64,000 nt of DNA from Clostridia bacterium (GTDB lineage: Bacteria; Bacillota_A; Clostridia; Oscillospirales; CAG-272), in NCBI GenBank assembly GCA_017467205.1, contig JAFTSQ010000005.1:1-64000 (forward strand). The letters run 5' to 3'. This document shows, piece by piece, positions 1 to 7,998 of the stretch. Under the pieces are notes generated by a model, which ran no database searches, was not told the origin of the DNA, and worked only from the letters and a program-made list of their open reading frames with translations. Position 1 is the stretch's first letter; every line of letters begins with the position of its first letter. Made by a program: the position numbers and the translations under genes.

Positions 1-60
1 GATATTTGCCTACGGCAAGTGATATGCCCTGCGGGGCGTTAATGGGGACGAAAAAGCATT

Positions 61-125
61 GTAGGGGAGGGGCTTGCTCCTCCCGCTTTTGTTGGTGTTT
101 CGGGAGGAGCAAGCCCCTCCCCTAC
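61..125. repeat. 25-bp perfect inverted repeat (REP-like)
   Basis: Positions 61-85 and 101-125 are exact reverse complements (GTAGGGGAGGGGCTTGCTCC... arms) around a 15-nt loop. A shorter relative, GTAGGGGAGGAGCTTGCTCC followed by its complement, recurs near 3582-3611, so this is a dispersed palindromic family and not only a terminator. The first 60 bases carry other small hairpins (CCTACGG, CCTGCGGGG). Bases 126-172 before the first gene end hold nothing I can name. Confidence 0.85.
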
Positions 126-172
126 GAAGAGCGAGCCTACATTTATATTAAATAATTTTCAATTTTCAACTT

Positions 173-1126
173 TCAACTGTTCAGCGCTTCGGCGTAGTCC
201 TTGATGGGCGGCGTGCCGTAGAGGTCGATATAATCGTCCGAGAGGTAGCAGGCGAAGGTGGTTATCGCCTCAAAGCCGCACTCCTCGTAAAAGCGCTTAT
301 CCGCCGTTACGGTTTCGGGGGTGATTTCAAGGAATTTCGGCGGCTTTTTCCAGCCGGAGAAGAGGGAATTGTCAAGCCAATAGTCGAGAGCGGTGGCATC
401 CGTCTTGCCGAAAAACTCGATAAGCGGCGCGATAACGGCGCGGAATTTGTGGTTGACCTCGCAGCCCTCGTCGCTCAAGGGGCAGTTGGTGTCGCGACGG
501 ATTGGCGCGTATTCGAGGAAGATTCCCTCGTCGGGCTTGACGCTCGTCGGCGGCTCTATCGCGTCGCTATACGCAAGGTAGCAGCACTTTGCCTCGGGGT
601 CGTGGCGGCGGACGCCGCGAAGGATGGCGTTGTATATCATCATTGCCTGGTCGGAGTGAGTAAGCCTTGAGCAGCGGGGGCAGCAGCAGAATGCGTCCTT
701 TTGGTCGTCCGACCACAGATAATACCTACCCGTGTCGGATTTTAAGATGCGAGAGAGGCTCTCGGCGCGGTCGCTTACAATAGAAAGTGCGCGCTCGTTC
801 GACACGCAGAGATTGTAGTCAGCGCTCCTCTCGCCCGCCGCATTCATCCTGAAAAGCTCTGGCTCGTCAGCGAACATCTCGCGCGGCAAAAGATAGGCAA
901 GGGCGTGCGCCTCGTACTCGATTTTTATGCCCAAAGAGCGCACCCGTGTCAAGTTTTCTTGGAATTTTTCGTCTTTTGCGAGCTCTATGAGGCGCTCAAG
1001 GCTCGCCTTTGACGACGCACCGCCGACGGGATGAAGACCGAGGACGTTTATCGGAGTGTCGGCGAGGATTTCTATCATTCTGTCGGTGAGCTCCTCGGGG
1101 TGAATAACTATGCCGTGCTTTTTCAT
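173..1126 (-). CDS. DUF4838-type carbohydrate-associated protein
   Basis: A 317-aa soluble protein without a signal peptide. The central YYLWSDDQ segment followed by a CCCPRCS cysteine cluster, and the later EYAPIRRDTNC and LDYWLDNSLFSGW segments, match proteins with the DUF4838 domain. These are TIM-barrel-like proteins found with polysaccharide degradation genes and have no settled activity. AAGGAC lies 8 nt before the ATG, supporting the start. The gene lies 5 nt after the AraC regulator stop and is probably co-transcribed with it, so it may be the regulator's target. Family membership is from recognised motifs; substrate and activity are unknown. Confidence 0.7.
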   Translation of the reverse strand: MKKHGIVIHPEELTDRMIEILADTPINVLGLHPVGGASSKASLERLIELAKDEKFQENLTRVRSLGIKIEYEAHALAYLLPREMFADEPELFRMNAAGERSADYNLCVSNERALSIVSDRAESLSRILKSDTGRYYLWSDDQKDAFCCCPRCSRLTHSDQAMMIYNAILRGVRRHDPEAKCCYLAYSDAIEPPTSVKPDEGIFLEYAPIRRDTNCPLSDEGCEVNHKFRAVIAPLIEFFGKTDATALDYWLDNSLFSGWKKPPKFLEITPETVTADKRFYEECGFEAITTFACYLSDDYIDLYGTPPIKDYAEALNS

Positions 1127-1131
1127 ATTGT

Positions 1132-1965
1132 TTAGTCCTTTCTGTCGGATGAATCAAACCTTGTAACGTAGCCCTGCGCGATGGGCGTGCCGTGATATCT
1201 TTGGCGGTAGGCACGCGGGCTCATACCGGTCATTTTCTTGAACTGTCTATGGAAGGAGCGCTCGCTTCCGAAGCCGCACTCAAAGCATATCTCAAGCCCC
1301 GATTTTTCGCTCGTGCGAAGACGGGTTTTTGCCGCCTCGGTGCGCAGACTGGAAACAAGGTCGGATATGCTCATGCCAAAGAGCTTGTTGACGCAGTTGG
1401 AGAGGTATTTCGGACTGTAACCGAGGTCTTGCGCCATTGAGGTGAGGCTGATTTTCTCCGAAAGATGCTCCTGCACGTGCTTCATCACTCGTTCGGCGAT
1501 ATTGCTCACCTTGCCGGACTCTATCATCTCGACCTGTGCGGTGTAGTCCCTTACCATAAAGTAGAAAAAGCCGGTGGTTTCATAGAGCGAGAGGCGCTCG
1601 GCGCACCTTATCCGCTCGTTGAAGATAAAAGATGTGACGGGCGAGGGCGTGAAGGTTGCCCGAGTGCCGACCTTGCCGGCGTTGCTCCCGAAGAAATCGG
1701 GAATTATGGAGGTGGAAAAGACGAAAATGGCAAGCTCGTTTTTCTCCTTAGAGGAGAAGGAGTGCACTTGGAAGGGAAGAATGAGCGCCGCATTTCCCGG
1801 TGCGAGAGCTTCCTTTTTGCCGTCGACGGTGACGGTGAGCTCGCCGCGTATTGCGACGACGAGCTCTGCAAACTCGTGGATATGCGAGCTGTAATTGTAT
1901 TTGTAGTCGACGAGCTGGTATCTGACGTCGCGTTGCACGCCGAAATTCGCGGTTTGGATTATCAT
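1132..1965 (-). CDS. AraC-family transcriptional regulator
   Basis: A 277-aa two-domain regulator. Residues about 1-150 form a cupin-like sensor (HIHEFAELVVAIRGELTVTVDG, then FQVHSF), typical of sugar-binding AraC proteins. Residues about 175-270 hold two helix-turn-helix motifs (SLTSMAQDLGYSPKYLSNCV and the ICFECGFGSERSFHRQFKKM segment) ending with the MSPRAYRQRY signature. It leads a two-gene minus-strand unit with the DUF4838 gene, so it probably controls carbohydrate use and itself. The upstream 160 bases contain a small GC-rich repeat (about 2024-2053), but I could not pick a confident promoter. Confidence 0.9.
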   Translation of the reverse strand: MIIQTANFGVQRDVRYQLVDYKYNYSSHIHEFAELVVAIRGELTVTVDGKKEALAPGNAALILPFQVHSFSSKEKNELAIFVFSTSIIPDFFGSNAGKVGTRATFTPSPVTSFIFNERIRCAERLSLYETTGFFYFMVRDYTAQVEMIESGKVSNIAERVMKHVQEHLSEKISLTSMAQDLGYSPKYLSNCVNKLFGMSISDLVSSLRTEAAKTRLRTSEKSGLEICFECGFGSERSFHRQFKKMTGMSPRAYRQRYHGTPIAQGYVTRFDSSDRKD

Positions 1966-2203
1966 ATGAAAGTATCACCTTTCTTGTAGGTCCACTCGTC
2001 CCAAGGAGATGGAATGAAATTAACGGACCGTCGGGGACGCCGGTCCCTACATTGTGATAAAAATGCGGGTGGTCGGGAATACGCCACCCCACACACAGTT
2101 TAGCACACCGAGGGGGAAAATGCAAGTGCGAAAATAAATTTTTGCATTTTAGCCGCTCGCGCGCGAAGCAAGTGGCAGTTTTTGCCGTAAAGCGCTTTAT
2201 AAC

Positions 2204-2232
2204 TTGACAAAAGCGGCACAGTGTTGTATAAT
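2204..2232 (+). promoter_or_regulatory. Sigma-A promoter of the GGDEF gene
   Basis: TTGACA (2204-2209), a 17-bp spacer and TATAAT (2227-2232) form a full-consensus promoter about 60 nt before the TTG start of the diguanylate cyclase. The start is preceded by TAGGAGAT. Confidence 0.85.
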
Positions 2233-2293
2233 GAGTTAACTGCGAGCGCCGCAGGCTACGAACGCCCGCCCTTTGACATTTAGGAGATTTTGA

Positions 2294-3469
2294 TTGAAAA
2301 TAGAAGATTATTTGCTCTCCGCCAACCTGTTTAACCTGATGTTCTGTCTGGTTATGCTGTGTTACACGCGAATTGCACTGCAGACGAGGATAAACTCGGC
2401 TTCACGCCGTACCTTCAAGCACTTCGTCTTGGTGGTAATTCTGTGCGTTGCGGCGGATATGTGCAGCTATATATTTGACACGAGAACCTTCGCGGGTGCG
2501 AAGGAGCTCAACCACGCGTCAATGTTCCTTGCCGTCCTGCTGACCTGCTACGTCGGCTATTATTGGAACCATATGTTCGACAGCCTCTTCCACATCAAGC
2601 GCGAAAGACGGGCAAAGTATCGAGCAGAGTTCTTGTATTTCTTACCCACAGTAGCGGCGTGCGTCTGCCTTATAATGAACGTTTACAACGGTATGCTCTT
2701 CACGATATCCGACGAGAACGTGTATGCGAGAGGATCGCTTTATCCGCTCAGCTTCTTGCTCCAGTATCTGCTCTTTGCGGTGTCCGTAGTCCGCGCTATT
2801 CTGCTGAAAAGAAAGCTGACGACCGCGCCGATGAAGCGCGAGAAGATGCGCAGAACCTTCCTTCAGGTTGGTCTTACGGTTGGCGGCTTTGGCCTCGCGC
2901 AGTTGTTTATGAACGGAAAAATCGCGCTCCACTGCCTTGGCTTGACTGCGGGAGTTATCATAATGTTCGTCCGCTTCCTTGACGACCAGATAACCCAGGA
3001 TAGACTGACAGGTCTCAACAACCGCTACGCGCTTGACACATACCTCTACGAAAAGACCGAGGCGCATCTGAAGAAGGTAACACCGAGCACGAAGCTTTAC
3101 CTCATTATGATGGATATTGACAATTTCAAGGCTATAAACGACAAGCACGGTCACGTTGTGGGCGATAACGCCTTGAAGGTTCTTGCCACCTCGCTCAAGA
3201 GCGTTGCCTCGAAATACAAGCGCAAGCTCTTCGTTTCAAGATACGGCGGTGACGAGTTCTGCGCGGTGCTTGAGGCGCAGGACGACGCGAGCGTTATTCT
3301 GTTCGTTGAGAAGCTGCGGTACGAGCTTTCGGAGAACGTTAAGTACCTTGACTACAAGGTCAGCATCAGCGAGGGTCACGCGACCTTTGGCGAGGGTATA
3401 ACGATAACCCAGTGGATAGCTGCGGCAGACCGTGAGCTTTACAAAAACCGCGGTGGCGACATCAGCTGA
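2294..3469 (+). CDS. Membrane diguanylate cyclase (GGDEF)
   Basis: A 391-aa protein with about six N-terminal membrane helices (residues about 10-230) and a C-terminal GGDEF domain (about 235-388). The active-site motif GGDEF is intact at about 318-322, and the upstream LIMMDIDNFKAINDKHGH segment supplies the metal-binding Asp and substrate Asn, so it should make cyclic di-GMP. No RxxD inhibitory site is seen five residues before GGDEF, so product inhibition may be absent. The TTG start is chosen because TAGGAG lies just upstream and no in-frame ATG fits better. It is followed by a strong terminator and then the riboswitch-led fibre operon, so it is a likely local source of the riboswitch ligand. 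The membrane sensor's signal is unknown. Confidence 0.93.
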   Translation: MKIEDYLLSANLFNLMFCLVMLCYTRIALQTRINSASRRTFKHFVLVVILCVAADMCSYIFDTRTFAGAKELNHASMFLAVLLTCYVGYYWNHMFDSLFHIKRERRAKYRAEFLYFLPTVAACVCLIMNVYNGMLFTISDENVYARGSLYPLSFLLQYLLFAVSVVRAILLKRKLTTAPMKREKMRRTFLQVGLTVGGFGLAQLFMNGKIALHCLGLTAGVIIMFVRFLDDQITQDRLTGLNNRYALDTYLYEKTEAHLKKVTPSTKLYLIMMDIDNFKAINDKHGHVVGDNALKVLATSLKSVASKYKRKLFVSRYGGDEFCAVLEAQDDASVILFVEKLRYELSENVKYLDYKVSISEGHATFGEGITITQWIAAADRELYKNRGGDIS

Positions 3470-3480
3470 CAAAAGAATAC

Positions 3481-3752
3481 AACCCCTCCGCTTCACATTC
3501 GTTCAGCACCTCCCCTTGCACAGGGGAGGCGATATTCCGCCGCGGCGCACCGCGGCGGATTTTTTTTCGTACGTGTTGCTTCGTAGGGGAGGAGCTTGCT
3601 CCTCCCCTACGAAGCAAAGTTGCAACCCTTCCGTAGCGGAAGGCTCCATCGCGCCGCTTCGCTACCCTACGATGCAAGATTATGACCGTACCGTAGGGGC
3701 GGATTCAATATCCGCCCGAAGAAGCGGGAGCATATGGAATGCTCCCCTACAG
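3481..3752. repeat. Palindromic repeat cluster (MITE/REP-like)
   Basis: The gap between the GGDEF gene and the operon promoter is built of short palindromes: CTCCCCTTGCACAGGGGAG at about 3510-3528, GTAGGGGAGGAGCTTGCTCC with its complement at about 3582-3611, and GCGGATTCAATATCCGC with GGAGCATATGGAATGCTCC at about 3698-3745. The 'CCCTCCGCTTCACATTCGTT CAGCACCTCC' phrase recurs at about 7005-7032. No coding potential is evident. Confidence 0.75.
3537..3567 (+). terminator. Intrinsic terminator after the GGDEF gene
   Basis: A perfect 9-bp GC stem (CCGCCGCGG, loop CGCA, CCGCGGCGG) is followed by A and eight T's. It should insulate the diguanylate cyclase gene from the operon downstream. Confidence 0.88.
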
Positions 3753-3814
3753 AATGAATTTCACCACCCGTTGCACGATTTTTGCGCTTTTGTAACAATA
3801 ATTTCAAAAAAAGG

Positions 3815-3843
3815 TTGACATTGGCGCGAAGGTGAGTTATAAT
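3815..3843 (+). promoter_or_regulatory. Consensus promoter of the c-di-GMP-controlled operon
   Basis: TTGACA (3815-3820), a 17-bp spacer and TATAAT (3838-3843) match the sigma-A consensus exactly. Transcription from about 3850 would read straight into the riboswitch at about 3905. No activator is needed by appearance, which puts control at the terminator. Confidence 0.92.
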
Positions 3844-3904
3844 AAACGTATTAATTTATAAAAACAGTGTTTTATTTGGTATTTATATCCTTTATCAGCG
3901 GTTA

Positions 3905-3988
3905 ATTCATAAATTGCATATGGCAAAGCACTCGAAAGGGTGTGACGCAAAGCTATAGGGGCCTCATTACAAGCCAGCCAGTTGCATA
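3905..3988 (+). promoter_or_regulatory. Cyclic-di-GMP-I (GEMM-I) riboswitch aptamer
   Basis: The RNA carries the GEMM-I core: GGCAAAGCAC at 3922, a CGAAAG hairpin cap (GNRA tetraloop, CACTCGAAAGGGTG), the highly conserved GACGCAAAGC at 3943-3952, the TATAGGGGCCT receptor arm and the closing GCCAGCCAGTTGCAT at 3972-3986. The order and spacing match class I c-di-GMP aptamers of Clostridia. It lies about 60 nt after a consensus promoter and overlaps a terminator. Because the 3' arm of the aptamer is also the 5' arm of the terminator, ligand binding should block termination, giving an ON switch. The aptamer call rests on sequence; the direction of control is inferred. Confidence 0.92.
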
Positions 3989-4018
3989 TTTTAATGCACG
4001 GGGTCGGCTTGTTTTTTT
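3970..4018 (+). terminator. Riboswitch expression-platform terminator
   Basis: CAAGCCAGCC (3970-3979) pairs with GGTCGGCTTG (4002-4011) with one mismatch and one wobble. An inner TGCAT/ATGCA stem extends the hairpin, and seven T's follow at 4012-4018. The left arm is part of the c-di-GMP aptamer (3' strand), so aptamer and terminator are mutually exclusive. The first gene starts 41 nt after the T tract. Confidence 0.88.
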
Positions 4019-4059
4019 ATTTTCACCCAAGTGCAAAACTCGGAAAGGGGGGAGCTTTT

Positions 4060-4920
4060 TTGAAGATTGGAGAGATGGTTGACGAAACAATCAAGAGCGG
4101 CATAGTTCCGATAGTTTTCGACTATCAGCGTGTCAATCTGTTTTCGGGCAGTGCGGCAGTTTTCCGCACCTTTATGGTAATCAATTCGCTTGACGTCGGA
4201 ACGCTGACGTATAGGCAGTATCGCTTCGTTGCCCGCAGAACCAAGCAGGGCAATCATATGGTCAAGCGCCATATCGAAAAGCTTATAAGACTTATCCCCC
4301 GCCTTACCGAAGCGCATCCCGAGGCGGCGTGCTTCACGATACCCGTGTATGCAAGGCTGCTTAAGGACGGCGAGCTTGCGAGAATGCTCTTTGACACCTT
4401 CTCGCTTTATCCCGAGGTTTCGCCCTCGTCGGTCTGCATTGAGCTTTCCGCCGATATTCTCTACGAGGATATTGCCGACGCAAAGGAGCGAATGAAGGAG
4501 CTGCGCGATATGGGCGTCAAGCTTGCTATCTCGGAGGTAGGCGACGAGTTCTGTCCTGTATTCAGGCTTGCAGAGCTCCCGTTTGACTATGCGTTTGCCG
4601 ACGAGTTTACAACCGCGAGCCTCGACCGCGATGACTGCGAGAGGGTTGCGGGCAGCCTCGTTAAATTCCTTCACTACCTGAACGCGAAGGTTATAGCACC
4701 CGAGCTTGATAACGATACGAAGATTGCCGGCGCAAAGAGCGTCGACTTCGACGGATACACTCTTGCGGCATTCTCGCCGCTCGACGAGCTCCTGCCGCCC
4801 GCGAGCGAGCCCGTAATAATTGACACGGGGGTAGCCGTAGAGGCAGCCGAGCCGACCGACGAAGCGGCAGACGCCGCCGCAGAGCCCACCGAGCCTGACG
4901 GGGAGGTGGTCACTGTATGA
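4060..4920 (+). CDS. Degenerate EAL-domain protein (putative c-di-GMP effector)
   Basis: I start this 286-aa protein at the TTG at 4060, because GGAAAGGGGGGAG lies just upstream; the longer in-frame reading would begin inside the riboswitch. An EAL fold can be traced: VFDYQRVNLFSG in place of the first strand, CIELSADIL for LELTES, ISEVGDE where active enzymes have DDFG, YAFADEF in place of the K-D pair, and VIAPELDN for the AEGVE loop. The metal-binding Asp pair and catalytic Lys are gone, so it is unlikely to hydrolyse c-di-GMP and may only bind it or a partner. The last 40 residues are an Ala/Glu/Pro-rich tail. It is soluble, first in the riboswitch operon, and overlaps the next gene by ATGA. 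Its role is inferred. Confidence 0.75.
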   Translation: MKIGEMVDETIKSGIVPIVFDYQRVNLFSGSAAVFRTFMVINSLDVGTLTYRQYRFVARRTKQGNHMVKRHIEKLIRLIPRLTEAHPEAACFTIPVYARLLKDGELARMLFDTFSLYPEVSPSSVCIELSADILYEDIADAKERMKELRDMGVKLAISEVGDEFCPVFRLAELPFDYAFADEFTTASLDRDDCERVAGSLVKFLHYLNAKVIAPELDNDTKIAGAKSVDFDGYTLAAFSPLDELLPPASEPVIIDTGVAVEAAEPTDEAADAAAEPTEPDGEVVTV

Positions 4921-5636
4921 AGATAGGAAATTGGCGCGCAGACGAGCGCCGTGCGAGCTTTCTTCAACGCTCCGCCCACGAGGTCAAGCAGTATAGCGTC
5001 AGAATGAAGATAGGTGCTTCCGTTCTCGCCTGCCTTGTGCTTATGGTCGGAATGCTCTACCTCGTTGCAACCCTTTATAAGCAGACGGGTAGCTTCACCG
5101 TTTCAATTGACAAGGTCGAGATGATGAAATACGGTCTTACTCTCTCGGAAACCAAGGATATGCTGTATAACTCCTCACACCTCAATACCCATATCAACGA
5201 ATCCATTACCAATATGGCAGAAGAGGACCTGCCCCAAAACCTCGATAATATCGACGGTGCGCATCACGGTAAGGACTACATAGCATACACCTTCTATCTT
5301 CAGAACGCCGGTGAAACGAGCATTTCCTACGAATACTCGGTGATTATGAGCAACGTCACCAACGGTCTTGACGAGGCGATAAGACTTCGTCTTTACAAGG
5401 ACGGTGAGTACGAAACCTACGCAAAGACCGCAGTCGACGGCAGCGGCGCGGAGATAGGCACGACGGAATTCTATTCCGGCAACATTATGGCGCACGGCAG
5501 AGTTGATAACTTTGACCCAGATGAAGTCACCAAATTCACCGTCGTTATCTGGATTGAGGGCTCTGACCCCGACTGTATCGACTGGCTGATAGGCGGCGAA
5601 ATCAAGCTTGAGATGGTTATGGAGGTCGTGCATTAG
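4917..5636 (+). CDS. Membrane-anchored TasA/camelysin-like protein
   Basis: A 239-aa protein with a basic cytoplasmic stretch (1-31), one membrane helix (about 32-53) and an extracellular beta-rich domain opening with GSFTVSIDK. It ends with VVIWIEGSDPDCIDW, and the same WIEGSDPDC-type strand (WLEGTDADC) recurs in the secreted protein encoded next. That suggests two members of one TasA/CalY-like fibre family, one retained by an uncleaved anchor. It overlaps the EAL-like gene by 4 nt and has GGGAGG before the start. Plausible roles are fibre anchor or assembly initiator, by analogy with Bacillus TapA/TasA; family assignment is by shared motifs, not full-length similarity. Confidence 0.6.
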   Translation: MKIGNWRADERRASFLQRSAHEVKQYSVRMKIGASVLACLVLMVGMLYLVATLYKQTGSFTVSIDKVEMMKYGLTLSETKDMLYNSSHLNTHINESITNMAEEDLPQNLDNIDGAHHGKDYIAYTFYLQNAGETSISYEYSVIMSNVTNGLDEAIRLRLYKDGEYETYAKTAVDGSGAEIGTTEFYSGNIMAHGRVDNFDPDEVTKFTVVIWIEGSDPDCIDWLIGGEIKLEMVMEVVH

Positions 5637-5639
5637 GCT

Positions 5640-5875
5640 TTGCCGCGCAAAAAAGCCTCCCTCACCGAGGGAGGGGGACCACGAAGTGGTGGAAGGAGTC
5701 TGCGTGCCCCCGAGCCAAGCTTAAACCTTGTTGTAACGCACTCTCCCTCACCCGATTTCATCGGGAGCTCTCGTTGCGACTCGGTCACAAAACGGCTCTG
5801 ACAGTCGTTTAGACTGTCATTCACTCCCGTTTTGCCGCTTCGCTACCTCCCGGAGGGAGCCTTGGATTACTTTCG
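5640..5875. repeat. Composite palindromic repeat inside the operon
   Basis: The 325-nt gap before the fibre gene begins with GCCTCCCTCACCGAGGGAGG and ends with CCTCCCGGAGGGAGCC. Further small palindromes (CCACGAAGTGG, GACAGTCGTTTAGACTGTC) lie inside. The flanking AAGCCTCCCT/AGGGAGCCTT edges give it terminal inverted-repeat character. An AT-rich stretch with GAAAGGAAAAAAG precedes the next start. No gene is evident. Confidence 0.7.
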
Positions 5876-5961
5876 GTTAAATTTTTTCGGGTAACCCCGA
5901 AGAGTTTACATAAATAAACAAAAAAACAAAAAAATATTTTTTTCAGAAAGGAAAAAAGAAA

Positions 5962-6720
5962 ATGAAAAAAATGCGCAAATTACTCCCCGCAATTGCCATG
6001 CTTCTCGTTTCTGCTGTTATGATGTCTACAGCATCGTTTGCATGGTTCACGATGAACAGCGAAGTTAAAGCAACCGGTATGAACATTACTGCCGTTGCTC
6101 CCGCATCTCTTTGGATTGCACAGGATGTAGCTGCCGATGCAACTCCCGCTTGGGCTTCTACTATGACTCTTGTTGCAGAGAACACACCCGACGCTCAGTT
6201 TGCTCCTTCTAAGGTAAAAACTCAGACTGATTTCAAAGCATGGTCCTTTGAAAAGCTTGATCCCGCTTCCTCTGCGAAGGTTGACATCAACGGTAACGCC
6301 CCTGCTGATGCTACTTATATAGATTCGACATCCTTCTTCAAGGATACCTTCCTTCTTAAGCTTGATTCCCAGACCGGCGATACGGCTGCAGTTTCTGTTA
6401 AGGTTGCTGTAAGTCACGCAGATGCAACTGCGGATGAAATTTGGAAGGCTCTTCGCGTTGCGGTTGTTGTAGATGGCACGACCCTTACTTTCGAGTTCTC
6501 AGAACTTAATCAGACCGGCGCTGCTTCCCTTGAATACACCGCTGGGCAGGAGCTCGTTACTCTTACTGCCGGCGCTGCAGGCACTACGGCGGTTGTATAC
6601 GCGTGGCTCGAGGGAACTGACGCAGATTGTAAGAACGCAAACGCTCTTAACTGCGATCTCTTCAGCATCGATCTCTCGTTCTCTATCGGCGCTGTTACGC
6701 CTCCCGCTTCCGGAACCTAA
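5962..6720 (+). CDS. Secreted TasA-like fibre subunit, SipW-type signal peptide
   Basis: A 252-aa protein with a lysine-rich N-end, a hydrophobic core (residues 7-25) and STASFAWFTMN at the cleavage region. This matches the SipW-dependent signal peptides of TasA-like proteins (TasA has TWAAFND at the same place). The mature part is Thr/Ala/Val-rich, beta-strand-like and nearly cysteine-free, and ends with SFSIGAVTPP. It shares the WLEGTDADC strand with the anchored protein before it. It sits between two SipW-like peptidase genes and is isolated by repeats on both sides, with a strong hairpin after it, as expected for a highly expressed structural protein. No LPXTG motif is present. The likely product is an extracellular matrix fibre. 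Confidence 0.72.
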   Translation: MKKMRKLLPAIAMLLVSAVMMSTASFAWFTMNSEVKATGMNITAVAPASLWIAQDVAADATPAWASTMTLVAENTPDAQFAPSKVKTQTDFKAWSFEKLDPASSAKVDINGNAPADATYIDSTSFFKDTFLLKLDSQTGDTAAVSVKVAVSHADATADEIWKALRVAVVVDGTTLTFEFSELNQTGAASLEYTAGQELVTLTAGAAGTTAVVYAWLEGTDADCKNANALNCDLFSIDLSFSIGAVTPPASGT

Positions 6721-6813
6721 TTTTACAACACAAAACAATTAATTAAACGAAAACAAAAAGACATCACCGCCGCGAAAGTGGCACACGGCGAAATTTATTT
6801 TCGCTCAAGCTGT

Positions 6814-6848
6814 CTTAAACCTGCCCGTGTTTCGCGGGCAGGTTTAAG
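6814..6848 (+). terminator. Strong hairpin after the fibre gene (partial terminator)
   Basis: A 14-bp perfect stem (CTTAAACCTGCCCG / CGGGCAGGTTTAAG) with a 7-nt loop is followed by AGCGTTTTATAAG rather than a clean T tract. It could stop part of the transcription or protect the 3' end of the fibre mRNA, making the fibre more abundant than the export genes downstream. Confidence 0.7.
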
Positions 6849-6925
6849 AGCGTTTTATAAGAAGCCGCAAAGGCGGCAAAAACAGAAAAACAAAAATTCA
6901 TATTCTATGGTGCGGCTCGGAATTA

Positions 6926-7060
6926 TGGGCTCCTTTGTGTAAAGGGAGCTGGCGCGAAGCGACTGAGGGATTGTTCGAGAGTGTAGCTGATCCTTTTACA
7001 ATCCCTCCGCTTCGCATTCGCTCAGCACCTCCCACGACACTTGCGGAGACGTGTTTAGGC
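6926..7060. repeat. REP/MITE-like repeat with AGGGAGCT ends
   Basis: CTCCTTTGTGTAAAGGGAGC opens the element, followed by GAAGCGACTGAGGGATTGTT and the complementary AATCCCTCCGCTTCGC. It closely resembles the element at about 15929-16064. Together with the hairpin it fills the 467-nt gap between the fibre and peptidase genes; 7081-7187 is AT-rich leader without other structure that I can see. Confidence 0.75.
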
Positions 7061-7187
7061 TACCTCGACGGTCCGTAAAAAACAAACAATCCAAAAACAC
7101 ATAAACAAGAAAGTAATCAAGAGCTTATTACTCTTTTTATATAAAGACTAACAAAAAATCAATAGCAGTAAGTGAGGTACTACTATC

Positions 7188-7922
7188 GTGGAAAAGAAAA
7201 TTGACTGGGAGAAGGTCAAAAAGGTTGGCGGTATTGTCGCCAACGTCGTAATATGGCTATTCGTCGTATTTTCGATACTTGTGACCGTTCTCGTATTTGC
7301 GGCGCAGGGAAATGCTGACGGAATCCCTGAGCTGTTTGGTAAGACTCTTATAACAATAGAAACCGAGTCGATGGAGCCGAACATTAATCGCGGCTCGCTC
7401 GTGGTGCTCACAAAGCTTGAGCCCGGCGAGATTTACGAGCTCGGCAAGGACGACATTATCACCTATCGCTCGCCCGTTGACCTTAACGGTGACGGCAAGG
7501 CAGGCGACATCAACACGCACCGTATCATATCCAACAACACAGAGGGCTTCTATTTCGTCACCAAGGGTGACAATAACGACCTCCCCGACAACGAGGGCGA
7601 CAACCCCTACGTAGTTAAGTACACCGACGTTATCGGAAAGTGCACCGAACGCGATGCTATCGGCGGTATCGGCGCGGTTATAGGCTTCCTTCGCTCGTCG
7701 GTTGGATTCCTCGTTTGCATAGTTTTGCCGCTCGTGCTCTTCTTCCTCTACGAGCTTTACAACCTTATCTCAATAATAGTCACAGAGCGTGCCAAGCGCG
7801 CACCCGTGTCGGGTGAGGTTGAGGAGGAGATTAAGCGCCGCGCTATCGAGGAATATCTCAAATCCCAGCAGAATAACGAAAAAACCGAAGAAAAATCGGA
7901 CGATGAGCCGAAGGCTGAATAA
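7188..7922 (+). CDS. SipW-like type I signal peptidase (first copy)
   Basis: A 244-aa membrane protease, GTG start. A membrane helix (about 17-40) precedes the catalytic box ETESMEPNI, with nucleophile Ser61, and DINTHRI supplies His111 where bacterial enzymes have Lys. TKGDNN (Asp128) follows. The Ser/His dyad marks the ER/SipW subclass that matures TasA-like proteins. A second helix (about 162-190) and a charged Glu/Lys-rich tail end the protein. Its place just after the fibre gene makes that protein its probable substrate. A PVDLNGDGKAGD insertion before the His may bind Ca2+ like a dockerin or EF loop, which is a guess. Confidence 0.9.
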   Translation: MEKKIDWEKVKKVGGIVANVVIWLFVVFSILVTVLVFAAQGNADGIPELFGKTLITIETESMEPNINRGSLVVLTKLEPGEIYELGKDDIITYRSPVDLNGDGKAGDINTHRIISNNTEGFYFVTKGDNNDLPDNEGDNPYVVKYTDVIGKCTERDAIGGIGAVIGFLRSSVGFLVCIVLPLVLFFLYELYNLISIIVTERAKRAPVSGEVEEEIKRRAIEEYLKSQQNNEKTEEKSDDEPKAE

Positions 7923-7998
7923 ATAGCAAAAGGCTCTCATTTAGCAAACAATTATTTACATTCGAAATCTACAGAAAGGAAGGACGGTGACTTAAGAA

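Noticed and set aside
3982..4059. In-frame upstream extension of the EAL-like gene starting in the riboswitch
   Set aside because: The extension encodes the aptamer 3' arm and terminator and has no ribosome site; the TTG at 4060 has a strong one.
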